This document shows, in pieces, positions 1 through 6,700 of a stretch of 7,224 nt of DNA. Under the pieces are notes generated by a model. That model saw only the letters and a list, made by a program, of their open reading frames with translations. It was not told where the DNA came from and searched no databases. Source of the DNA: QYQD01 sp040755415 (GTDB lineage: Bacteria; Desulfobacterota; QYQD01); NCBI GenBank assembly GCA_040755415.1, contig JBFMAZ010000016.1:1-7224 (forward strand), in the 5' to 3' direction. A program made the position numbers and the translations under genes. How positions within the stretch are numbered: position 1 is the first letter of the stretch; the number at the start of each line of letters is the position of its first letter.

Positions 1-439
1 TAACCATCCCCAGGTCCGTGGAGATACCCACCTTAACCCGGGTGTTACTGACACAAAGGCCGATCGGATCAGCGGCGTCATGCGGGATAGAAAAGGGGTG
101 AACGGTAATGCTATCGATAGTAAAAGAGCGGCCGCTCTCAACCGTGCGCACCTCTTTTATCCGGCCCAGGCATCTGGCCGCCGCCCGACGGGTGGCGGAT
201 GTCAGATAAACGGGCAGGTCAAAACGGCGCGAGATAACACCGACCCCGCGGATATGATCATTATGTTCGTGGGTGACAATGATCCCGCTCAGAGAATCCG
301 GAGAAACCCCGATAGCGTTCAGACGCCTCGCGATTTCCGCTGCGCTTAATCCTGCATCGACCAGAAAGCGAACCCCGTGAGACTCCAGGTATGTGCAATT
401 TCCCTTACTGCCGCTAGCCAGTACACAAAATCGGATCAA
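1..439 (-). CDS. yycJ: YycJ/WalJ-like MBL-fold metallohydrolase, 5' part (cut by window edge)
   Basis: About 146 N-terminal residues are visible and the gene continues past the left edge. From the TTG start the protein opens with (M)IRFCVLASGSKGNCTYLE, the beta-strand opening of metallo-beta-lactamase-fold hydrolases. D28-A-G follows, then the metal-binding HxHxDH motif (H57, H59, D61, H62 in THEHNDH). IPHDAADPIG and KVGISTDLG near the visible end are typical of the YycJ/WalJ branch, cytoplasmic hydrolases linked in Firmicutes to DNA repair and to the WalKR locus. The predicted role is a divalent-metal phosphodiesterase or nuclease. I chose TTG at 439 because the similarity begins at once and GGAGG (450-446) lies 6 nt upstream; no ATG fits. 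It follows the toxin gene by 26 nt on the same strand and may share its transcript. Its G+C is visibly higher than that of the genes to the right. The family call is firm; the YycJ subgroup is likely. Confidence 0.85.
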   Translation of the reverse strand, partial: MIRFCVLASGSKGNCTYLESHGVRFLVDAGLSAAEIARRLNAIGVSPDSLSGIIVTHEHNDHIRGVGVISRRFDLPVYLTSATRRAAARCLGRIKEVRTVESGRSFTIDSITVHPFSIPHDAADPIGLCVSNTRVKVGISTDLGMV

Positions 440-450
440 TTCCGTCCTCC
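440..450 (-). promoter_or_regulatory. Shine-Dalgarno deciding the TTG start of the MBL gene
   Basis: On the minus strand GGAGG (450-446) is followed by ACGGAA and then TTG at 439. This is a strong ribosome binding site with ideal spacing, and it settles the non-ATG start. Confidence 0.75.
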
Positions 451-465
451 ATCGATCAGACTCTT

Positions 466-756
466 CTATATTCTATCTTTCCAATAACCAGGCTTTCTGT
501 GAAGGTTGGCAATTGCAACTACCAGGATCTCATCTTTTCGAATTTGATAGATGATCCCGTAAGGGAAACGCCTTATTTGACACCTTCTGGTTCGCCTTGA
601 GATAGGATGCCACGCCTCAGGAAATTTCCCTATTCTGTCGAGAGCGTTCAACACTTCAGCCAAGAAGGCTTCACCCAGCCCTGGCGTTTCGTAGTTGTAA
701 TACTCAATAGCCTCGTCCAACTCAGTCTGGGCGGTCTCTAAAAATCTAATCCGCAT
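466..756 (-). CDS. RelE/ParE-family toxin of a type II toxin-antitoxin pair
   Basis: A complete 96-residue protein, the normal length for ParE/RelE toxins. It shows MRIRFLETAQTELDEAIEYY at the N-terminus, PGLGEAFLAEV at 25-35, FPEAW at 45-49, a basic stretch with RRFPYGIIYQI at 62-72, and the closing H86-R-K-P-G-Y-W...R95 of the family. ParE members poison DNA gyrase and RelE members cut mRNA on the ribosome. The YY...PGLG...RRFPYGIIY pattern fits the ParE-like side, but the target cannot be told from sequence. I chose ATG 756 over the TTG at 762 because similarity starts at MRIRF; AGG lies 8 nt upstream of the ATG, inside the antitoxin stop region. The antitoxin gene ends 9 nt upstream, so the two are surely co-transcribed. 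All family landmarks are present, so it looks intact. Confidence 0.9.
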   Translation of the reverse strand: MRIRFLETAQTELDEAIEYYNYETPGLGEAFLAEVLNALDRIGKFPEAWHPISRRTRRCQIRRFPYGIIYQIRKDEILVVAIANLHRKPGYWKDRI

Positions 757-765
757 CAGCAAGAC

Positions 766-978
766 CTACTCGTACCTTTCAAGGACTTCTTTTAAGGAGA
801 CAGCCTTGATTTTTCCTTTTTCGTAGGCATCGATCCGGCTTTCCGCTTCTTTGGCCCATAATTCATCAAGTTCTTTATCAGGTGTATCCAAGCTGGAAAG
901 TAGCTTGTCGATCAATTTTGCCTTTTGTGCCGGCTTAAGAGCCAGCGCCTCTTTCAAAATTTCATTTGGTGCCGCCAT
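766..978 (-). CDS. Antitoxin, addiction-module protein (PF09720-like)
   Basis: A 70-residue acidic helical protein starting MAAPNEILKEALALKPAQK and containing LIDKLLSSLD followed by LDELWAKEAESRIDAYEKGKI. This is the pattern of the small unstable antitoxins (TIGR02574/PF09720), in which a leading helix is followed by a W-x(2)-E-A-x(2)-R helix. Such proteins bind and neutralise a RelE/ParE-type toxin and are degraded by proteases. I chose ATG 978 because AAGGAG sits 6-7 nt upstream and homology starts there. A reading frame open back to 1074 in the same phase has no family similarity and probably covers the promoter region. The toxin follows 9 nt downstream, the usual antitoxin-first order. 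Autoregulation is expected for the class, and an AT-rich inverted repeat lies just upstream. Confidence 0.88.
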   Translation of the reverse strand: MAAPNEILKEALALKPAQKAKLIDKLLSSLDTPDKELDELWAKEAESRIDAYEKGKIKAVSLKEVLERYE

Positions 979-998
979 GACAAACTCCTTATATTCAC

Positions 999-1015
999 AA
1001 AATATTGAGTATTTT
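999..1015 (-). promoter_or_regulatory. AT-rich inverted repeat upstream of the antitoxin, possible operator
   Basis: AAAATA (999-1004) and TATTTT (1010-1015) form perfect arms around a 5-nt centre, about 20 nt upstream of the antitoxin ATG and just before its ribosome binding site. The position fits an autoregulatory operator or a -10 region. No convincing -35/-10 pair was found nearby, so this is only a candidate. Confidence 0.3.
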
Positions 1016-1108
1016 CCCCCTTGATCACCAACTATAACAATTTTTTGAACAGTTTTCTGGTACAGTATCTTCAATCTACCTCATGAGGCTATCCCTGTCA
1101 GCAGGATA

Positions 1109-1129
1109 TTCCCCAAACCGTTCGGGGAA
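1109..1129 (-). other. Small hairpin between the nucleotidyltransferase remnant and the antitoxin
   Basis: TTCCCC (1109-1114) pairs with GGGGAA (1124-1129) around a 9-nt loop. It lies about 50 nt downstream of the remnant's stop and about 130 nt upstream of the antitoxin. No T-run follows on either strand, so it is not a standard intrinsic terminator. It may be a weak transcription barrier or nothing. Confidence 0.3.
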
Positions 1130-1132
1130 ATT

Positions 1133-1144
1133 GCAGCAGTTTTA
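1133..1144. repeat. 12-bp repeat GCAGCAGTTTTA, left copy
   Basis: An exact copy of this 12-mer lies at 1625-1636, on the other side of the nucleotidyltransferase remnant. Both copies are followed (plus strand) by GGGCGTCC and then CTGCC, but with different spacing. A lone 12-mer repeat is expected by chance in 7 kb; the ordered companions make it worth noting. Confidence 0.35.
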
Positions 1145-1176
1145 GTCATCTTTGAAAGCAGGTGAATGTCAATATT

Positions 1177-1597
1177 TCACGGGCGTCCTATACTGCCACG
1201 CCATCTAACCCCATACGTCCCCTGCCCTATAACTTCATAACCCGGTCTGCTATCCTCCAGACCAAACAAGGCAAAATACTCCTCAATAATTGACCAGTCT
1301 AAGTCCGCCGTGTGCAGAGCCATTATTCCCTCAATATCAGCAAGATCATTCGTCCATCTCGACTTGTCATTTACCATGGCTTGTACTTTTAATCCAACCA
1401 AATCCTCAGGCCTTAAGACCCTTATAGTCAGCCTCCCGCCGAATATCTTCTTCTCTTCAGACTGCTCTAGCATCCTCCGTGATGCCGAACGGAAGGCATG
1501 AAGGAAGTCCACTTCGCCCCCCGCCCATCAAGGCATAGCGAATGCCGGCTTTTTCAAATGCCGTCAAAATCTTCTCAATAACCGTTTCAAAATCCAT
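1177..1597 (-). pseudogene. Stand-alone nucleotidyltransferase, internally deleted and frameshifted
   Basis: Two pieces of one gene remain. From ATG 1597 (AAGGG a few nt upstream) the frame reads MDFETVIEKILTAFEKAGIR then YALMGGG. This is the N-terminal helix and the GG of the Pol-beta-type nucleotidyltransferases that resemble AbiEii/DUF-type proteins of roughly 190 residues. The frame then runs into unrelated residues and a stop. In the next frame, from about 1518, GEVDFLHAFRSASRRML leads into IRVLRPEDLVGLKVQAMVND and DLADIEGIMALHTADLDWS, then EEYFALFGLE, the C-terminal half of the same family. The segment that should hold the catalytic D-x-D strand, about 60 codons by my memory of the family, is absent between GG and GEVDF. 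The join falls in a G-run (1517-1522). The protein cannot be an active nucleotidyltransferase. The last ~25 residues (DSRPGYEV onward) also look unlike the family and may be a further lesion. No HEPN-type partner gene is next to it. Confidence 0.7.
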
Positions 1598-1624
1598 ATA
1601 GCCCTTACAGCCCGCGTAACTCCG

Positions 1625-1636
1625 GCAGCAGTTTTA
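1625..1636. repeat. 12-bp repeat GCAGCAGTTTTA, right copy
   Basis: Partner of the copy at 1133-1144. It is followed by GGGCGTCC within 1653-1660 and CTGCC at 1668-1672; the left copy is followed by GGGCGTCC at about 1180-1187 and CTGCC at about 1192-1196. The two sets flank the remnant gene in direct orientation. Confidence 0.35.
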
Positions 1637-1709
1637 TTTACAACGTGCACCGGGGCGTCCAAAAAGACTGCCATATAGGAAGACTAATGACATATGAAGA
1701 TGCGCCCCC

Positions 1710-1744
1710 GGTAGCCTATCCTACGGTGCCCTCGGTACCCTACC
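1710..1744 (-). other. Weak stem-loop just after the DprA-like stop codon
   Basis: GGTAG (1710-1714) pairs with CTACC (1740-1744). Inside, GGTGCC (1725-1730) and GGTACC (1734-1739) can form a second stem with one G-U pair. It begins about 9 nt past the stop of the DprA-like gene. No T-run follows, so it could be a 3'-end-stabilising or Rho-linked structure but is not a clear intrinsic terminator. The rest of 1598-1753 holds no supported gene. Confidence 0.3.
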
Positions 1745-1753
1745 ACTTTATTA

Positions 1754-2779
1754 TTAAGATTCCTGGCGTTTGCATTTGTTCTTTGGGGAATAATCTTTTC
1801 TGGAGTCAAAAAGAGACAATTGATCAGTCTCTAAGGTCTCGATTTCGTGAAAGTCGTTCTTTTTTTTAGAATCTGGCACTTTTCCTTTAATGACGGACAA
1901 CATAGTCCCCATATTCGCGCGACCAGTTCTTCGGTTTTTCAGAAGAGAGTATGCCCCCTGTTGTAATAGTTCCCGGTTTCCAACTGCACTTTCCGGCATG
2001 CCTTCGTAAACAGGGGCAAAAAGTGGTACTCCCATTCTGAGGCAAGTTCGACCGGCTTCGATGCTTCCGCCAGTGTTGCCCGCTTCAATCAGGATCATCG
2101 CAGCGGAAAGCGCACAGATCGTTCGATTTCGCTGCATGGCATTATGAGCGTTCCATGGCAAGCCCGGTAGAAACTCGCTCACGACCGCTATTCGTTCCCA
2201 ATCCCAGAGATCCTTTATTTCTCGTTTTATGCTAAAGTTCAGAATGCCTTCGCATAGCACTAGTGTGGTTGTTCCTCCGCATTCCAGCGCTGCTAGGTGG
2301 GTAGCCATATCGATCCCAGCCGCATACCCTGAAACGATATTGACTCCCTCCCTTGCAAGCTGCACTGCACAGTCTTTCGCCGTTGCAATTCCTTTAGGGC
2401 TGGCCTTTCGGGATCCGCAAAAACCGACAGATAATTTTTTGAGGAGATCAGTATTCCCTTGAACCATCAAAAGAGGCGGTGCTTTTTTCCCAAGAAGAGT
2501 ACGTAGCCGTTCCGGGTAATTGTCATCTGTCACCGGGACCAGTTGGACTCCTTTCTCCTCAAGATCGTCCCAGATCTGGCGGGTTTTGTCTTCCAATGCA
2601 AGAAATGCATCTATCTGTGAGTCGTTAAGGACCTCTTTTAGGCTGGATGGCTTATAAAGGAAATCCGAAAGGCTCATCGCATAGCTATTGGCCATATCCA
2701 GTATTGCGTATACCTTCGCTATGCCTATGCGAGGCGTCTCCAGCAAATGCAGAACGTGAAAAGCGGCTTTACCGTCCAT
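1754..2779 (-). CDS. DprA/Smf-like Rossmann-fold protein with clamp-binding tail
   Basis: A 341-residue protein of the DprA/Smf (LOG/SLOG-type Rossmann) family. The N-terminal ~75 residues have a helical HLLETPRIG..KVYAIL start as in DprA. NYPERL..L..KAPPLLMVQGN (88-109) leads into the Rossmann core: VGFCGSR (118-124), VSGYAAGID (149-157), LVLCEGIL, RNRTICALSAAMILIEAG (217-234), TGGSIEAGRT (236-245) and VPLFAP (251-256). Classical DprA binds ssDNA and loads RecA during transformation; related SLOG proteins bind nucleotides or nucleic acid in conflict systems. The usual C-terminal winged helix is missing. Instead a Lys-rich tail ends with QLSLF (320-324), matching the bacterial beta-clamp-binding consensus. 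The gene sits 12 nt after, and in frame with, the phosphoribosyltransferase gene and has no clear Shine-Dalgarno, which suggests translational coupling. The partner genes argue for a specialised accessory paralogue rather than housekeeping DprA. Family call firm; function inferred. Confidence 0.88.
   Translation of the reverse strand: MDGKAAFHVLHLLETPRIGIAKVYAILDMANSYAMSLSDFLYKPSSLKEVLNDSQIDAFLALEDKTRQIWDDLEEKGVQLVPVTDDNYPERLRTLLGKKAPPLLMVQGNTDLLKKLSVGFCGSRKASPKGIATAKDCAVQLAREGVNIVSGYAAGIDMATHLAALECGGTTTLVLCEGILNFSIKREIKDLWDWERIAVVSEFLPGLPWNAHNAMQRNRTICALSAAMILIEAGNTGGSIEAGRTCLRMGVPLFAPVYEGMPESAVGNRELLQQGAYSLLKNRRTGRANMGTMLSVIKGKVPDSKKKNDFHEIETLETDQLSLFDSRKDYSPKNKCKRQES
1808..1832 (-). other. 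Hairpin plus T-run inside the DprA-like tail
   Basis: On the transcript AGAGAC (1832-1827) pairs with GTCTCT (1817-1812) across a 9-nt loop, followed at once by TTTT (1811-1808). This has the form of a weak intrinsic terminator, yet it lies within the last ~25 codons of the gene. It may attenuate, help define the 3' end, or be chance. Confidence 0.3.
1859..1865 (-). other. A AAA AAG slippery heptamer in the DprA-like gene
   Basis: An 8-A run gives codons TCT AAA AAA AAG AAC (S304 to N308), with the heptamer A AAA AAG in the phase used for -1 frameshifting in E. coli dnaX. A -1 shift adds 11 residues (ERLSRNRDLRD) and stops at 1826-1824, directly before the QLSLF clamp motif. AAAGGA lies 17 nt upstream; a hairpin starts 26 nt downstream. 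Both distances exceed the dnaX arrangement. The sequence is certain; its function is not. Confidence 0.35.
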
Positions 2780-2798
2780 AAGATGTACCCATCATCTT
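2780..2798 (-). promoter_or_regulatory. Stem-loop covering the phosphoribosyltransferase stop and the DprA-like start region
   Basis: AAGATG (2798-2793) pairs perfectly with CATCTT (2785-2780) around ATGGGTA. The upstream stop TGA (2794-2792) is within it, and the downstream ATG (2779) abuts it. The only purine-rich ribosome contact (TGGG) is in the loop. A ribosome terminating on the first gene would melt it, giving a plain mechanism for translational coupling. Confidence 0.4.
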
Positions 2799-3658
2799 AT
2801 ATTGTCATCATTGGTGCAAGTCTTTTCACATGCCAGCCCGTAGATTCTTTTTGCTCCGGCTTTCAATAACAGCATAGCTGTGTAATTCATTGATACGCCG
2901 GACTGATAGAGATCATCTATAAGCAGCACAACTTGATTCCGGAGGGCAGTAGGATCGACAGAAATTGTTCCTTCTATGGTGCTGAGCTTCTTCTTATTGT
3001 CGGTTCCCCGCAGAGACTCCCTTGCCTTTACAGTCTGAACGCCTGGACTACGGTCAGATATTTTTAATGCTTTTCCGATTTCTGATGCGAGATATCTCGG
3101 AAGATTGAATGGCTTTTGGGGATCGGACGGAGGCACTGCCACTACACACGTGATATCCTGATAACAGGTCATCTCCCTTATGAAGTCCATGCAATGACTG
3201 ACCATTTCATTAGCAGCATCATAAGTATCACCGCTCGTATCTCTCTGGTACGGTTTTGCCCTACTGCGAAGCTTTCCGATCACAGTTTGAGGATTATTTG
3301 GATTCCCTTTTATACGATCATAGTCCAGCGCGAAGGAGAGAGCCAGACAATCCCGCAGAACGATATATGAACCTACCTTACTCAAAAACTCCCTAACAGT
3401 ATCCAAGTCTGTTTTGTCCGGGAAAAAAGTATAGCATCGCCCACTTTGGCTTACACGCAGACCAATGGATCGGACTGAGCACATGCTCTCAAAAGCATTC
3501 TTTAAGATCTCGCAGAAGGGAAGGACCAAACTCCAGTCCTGATACGTCCCGGTTGGTTCATGGAGAGCGTTACGCCACTCATCTTCCAGTTTCATCCTCC
3601 GGGGTTTCCATGTAAGCATTTCATTAATATTGGCCACGGTTATCGGCTTTTGCTCCAT
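2792..3658 (-). CDS. ComF-like phosphoribosyltransferase-domain protein with novel N-terminal half
   Basis: 288 residues. The C-terminal third is a type I phosphoribosyltransferase: VVAVPPSD (172-179) is the first core strand and loop, and FNLPRYLASEIGKAL follows as in ComF proteins (fN..la..la). TVKARESLRG resembles the R-x-R-x-T segment, and VVLLIDDLYQSGVS (243-256) is the PRPP-binding motif with both acidic residues (D248, D249). KAGAKRIYGLACEKT closes the fold. Type I members bind PRPP and transfer or hydrolyse ribose-phosphate; the substrate here is unknown. Residues 1-165, with several Cys and a YTFFPDKTDLDTV stretch, match nothing I recognise. I chose ATG 3658 because GGAG lies 5 nt upstream; ATG 3676 in the same frame has no ribosome binding site. 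It is the middle gene of the operon, 95 nt after the helicase gene. ComF/DprA pairing recalls natural transformation, but the helicase-nuclease partner suggests defence. Confidence 0.82.
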   Translation of the reverse strand: MEQKPITVANINEMLTWKPRRMKLEDEWRNALHEPTGTYQDWSLVLPFCEILKNAFESMCSVRSIGLRVSQSGRCYTFFPDKTDLDTVREFLSKVGSYIVLRDCLALSFALDYDRIKGNPNNPQTVIGKLRSRAKPYQRDTSGDTYDAANEMVSHCMDFIREMTCYQDITCVVAVPPSDPQKPFNLPRYLASEIGKALKISDRSPGVQTVKARESLRGTDNKKKLSTIEGTISVDPTALRNQVVLLIDDLYQSGVSMNYTAMLLLKAGAKRIYGLACEKTCTNDDNIR

Positions 3659-3679
3659 CAAAGCTCCAAAACCCATATT

Positions 3680-3700
3680 GATCTACATTGTAGTTAGATC
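3680..3700 (-). promoter_or_regulatory. Palindrome in the gap between the helicase and phosphoribosyltransferase genes
   Basis: GATCTA (3680-3685) and TAGATC (3695-3700) are perfect arms with a 9-nt centre; a second register, CTACA-T-TGTAG (3683-3693), is also perfect. On the minus strand TACAAT inside it resembles a -10 box, but no good -35 lies 16-18 nt upstream. Candidate internal operator, weak promoter or RNA hairpin upstream of the second gene. Confidence 0.35.
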
Positions 3701-3753
3701 CCGCTCCAGATCGTATAACTCTTGCGGCTATTCACTCCTGGGATATTCGAAGT

Positions 3754-6700
3754 TCAAATCAGCACCTCTCCGCAAATAAATTCAATCTGCCTCTTTGCTT
3801 CCTCTCTCTGGTTTTTACCTACAATCTCTCCAAGCTTTTCTCTATTATAGATATCTATTAATTCATGGAAATACTGCTCATCCGTGGATTTGCCCTTATT
3901 TAGCCTTTTTAAAAGCGGGATCAAATGATGCGGAAAATATTCGTTTAAAATCCTGTCCAGTTTTTCAACATTTTCCCTTACTTCATCCCCTGTAAATAAA
4001 CCCACCATCATCTGGAGCCTTTTTTTGGCTCTTAACACTTCTGCATGCGGTTTGAGTTTCAATCCCTCTCTGTTAACGGCTTCCTTAAAAATGGCCCTCA
4101 ATTCGTTAAGGTCGTGGAAATATCGTTCCTTTTGAGATTCATTAATCTCCTCCTCACGGCAGACCTTCTCGCATCTTAATTCGTTTATAACCTCCGAAAA
4201 ATCATCAATTATACCAGCCTCTGGAGTATTTATAAAAAGTTTTGCCGCATCCCCAGCCCGGAAAAAAGCGTATGTACCCTTATGGTTTTTCATTGCCCTG
4301 GCTGAACGGAGCCCTAGCTGCATCTTCTTTATAATCGCCATGTATTCCGGCCTGTCTCTTTCAAGTTGTTTGATGAGATTCTCGGCCTCATCAAAAGAGA
4401 ATCCGGTATCCTCGTCTTTTTCCACCTCGTCCAGGTCCCTTTGTTCATAGATGCAGTACATGGCGTCCTTATTCAGACGCTCGCTTTCGTCAAGGATTTT
4501 GCTGTCTTCACCAATGTATTTATGGATTTCGTCTATTCTTCTTTTCAGCGCCCTTTTAAGATTAATCTCCCGCTCAATTTTATCTATAGGCAGAAAGTTT
4601 TTAATGTGTATATCCTCTGCCTCAGAACCTATCCTGTCAATCCTTCCCGCCCGTTGTATCAGTCTCACGGGATTCCAGTGGAGGTCATAGTTAATAACAA
4701 TGGCGCAGTCCTGAAGATTATATCCCTCGCTCATCACATCAGTCGCAATCATTATATCTATTTGTTTTGGGCCATGGTAATTATTGGCGCGTGGTGAAAA
4801 GTACATTACCTTTTTAGGAACTTCCGCGCCTGTATCGCTGGTTGCGCAGTCAACATTGGGAAACTTATCTTGCAGCCTTCCGTAGAGATAGTTCACTGTA
4901 TCTGCATATTCGCTGAATATGAGCAATTTCTCGTCAGGATTTTTAGCCTTAATATCGGCAATTATTTCTTCAAGCCTATCGTATTTTCTATCTTTATCTT
5001 CCGGTATAGTATCAAGGTCTTTTTTTATGCCTTTGAGGACGGCTATGTCAGAAAGCATGTCTTCCCTCAATCTCCCGATAGAGAAGTCTTCTGCTTTGTA
5101 GTCTCTGGTTATTTCCTCTATCTCATCCCAGATATCATCAAGTTCATGCCTGTAAATGGCGTCTGCCGCCTTTTCGCCTGCAGGAACAATTCCTTTTTCT
5201 TCGATAATCTTGTAAAACTTCTGATAGATATCAAGCAGGTTATTTACCGTCATTCTAAAGGCATAAATGGAGCTTTCGAGCCTCTTAAACAGATTGATTT
5301 TATGAAACACCTTCAGCGTGGTAATTACCTTCTGTAAATCGGAATACGGAGCTATATACTTCTTTTCGTCCTGCACATATTCCCAGAGATTATACCTGGC
5401 AAAACTAAGTTTTCTCAACATGGCTTTTATGTTCTCATACAGGTGATGGTAGGTTTCATTTATATTGTATGAGATGGTTTCAAGCCTTCTTTCAGGAAAT
5501 TCTAATTCTTCAATATCCGATGAGTAAAACTTTTTTATGTGGCTGCGAGTCCTTCTTATCAGTATATGTTTGAGAAGCTCTTTTATATGAAAATTACCCT
5601 CTTCAGCTTTTTTAAAAAGATTCCGCAGGTGCGTTTCGCCTTCTACCGGAAAGATGTTCTCTTCTGTTTGATGAAAAAGTTTGATCTGGTTGTAAATGTT
5701 CCACACAGATGTATTTTGCGGAGTGGCCGTCATGAGGATTGCCTGTTTATCGGCAAGAAAAGGCTGGAGTTCCTGATACCGTTTTGATTTTGTGTTTCTG
5801 AAATGATGACTTTCATCGATCAGGACGATCTCTCTATTTTCATACTGTTTTAGAGGGCTCTCGGAGTCATATATGCCTCTATAGAGCATGCCTCTCGATA
5901 TAACCTCCGCATCTATCTGGAATTTCTCTTTAAACTCCTTCCACATATCCATAAGACCTGGAGGAGATATAATAAGCGCTCTTTTTTTCAGATGCCTGAG
6001 GAGCCCCGCCCCTATAAATGTCTTCCCAAGCCCGACCACATCGCTTATGAATACCCCGTTAAACTTATGCAGTGTCTGATAAGCCTGCATAATGGCGGCC
6101 TTCTGAAAGGAATAAAGAGGCGGCATCCCGTCCCAATTCCATATGGTCGATGCCTGCCTTTCAAGATTGCCTTTTACTAGATGATAAAGAGTCAGGATAT
6201 AAATATCGTAGGGATTAACTGTCCTTAATGCCCATGATTCATCCAATCTCTCGACTAATGCGTCTTCAAATGGGACGGCTTCATTCCAAAGCTCATCAAA
6301 CCACTTATTCAATTCTTCATAGTTATTCTGCCCTCGTACATAGGTATTAAGTTCGGTATTGTGATGGAAACCGCTTATGGTGAGGTTGCTCGACCCCACA
6401 ATGCTTATCCCTTCCGCCCTGGCCGCATCTGCGGTTTCTTTTTTGTACTTAAAAATATAGGCCTTGGCGTGGAGAGGGTGTTTTGTGTAGATCTTTACCT
6501 GTACCTTGCCACCCTTAATTAATTCAGAAAGCCTCTTGATATTTGTCTCTCTTTCTATGGAATGAGGCAAGGCCTGGAGGTTTTTCACAATGGCATCGGC
6601 GACTTCAGTTTTTACCTTTCCCTTTTCAGATTTTCTCTGAACTCTTTTACTATTATATGCCTCTTCAAGTTCATCAAAGCCGGCCAGGCTCTGTGCAAGT

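Noticed and set aside
80..349. 89-codon plus-strand frame
   Set aside because: It is the antisense of the conserved MBL-hydrolase coding region, which carries the HxHxDH motif; it shows no family features of its own.
979..1074. N-terminal extension of the antitoxin to 1074
   Set aside because: The extra 32 residues match no antitoxin, a strong ribosome binding site lies directly before ATG 978, and the stretch probably holds the promoter and operator.
1564..1674. 36-codon minus-strand frame (MAVFLDAPVHVVNK...) overlapping the nucleotidyltransferase start
   Set aside because: No ribosome binding site, no known family, and it overlaps the better-supported remnant in another frame.
3659..3676. 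ATG 3676 as start of the phosphoribosyltransferase
   Set aside because: It has no Shine-Dalgarno; GGAG 5 nt before ATG 3658 is a better fit.
4366..5337. Several 60-155 codon plus-strand frames under the helicase gene
   Set aside because: All are shadows of the 1049-residue helicase, whose seven motifs establish the true frame.
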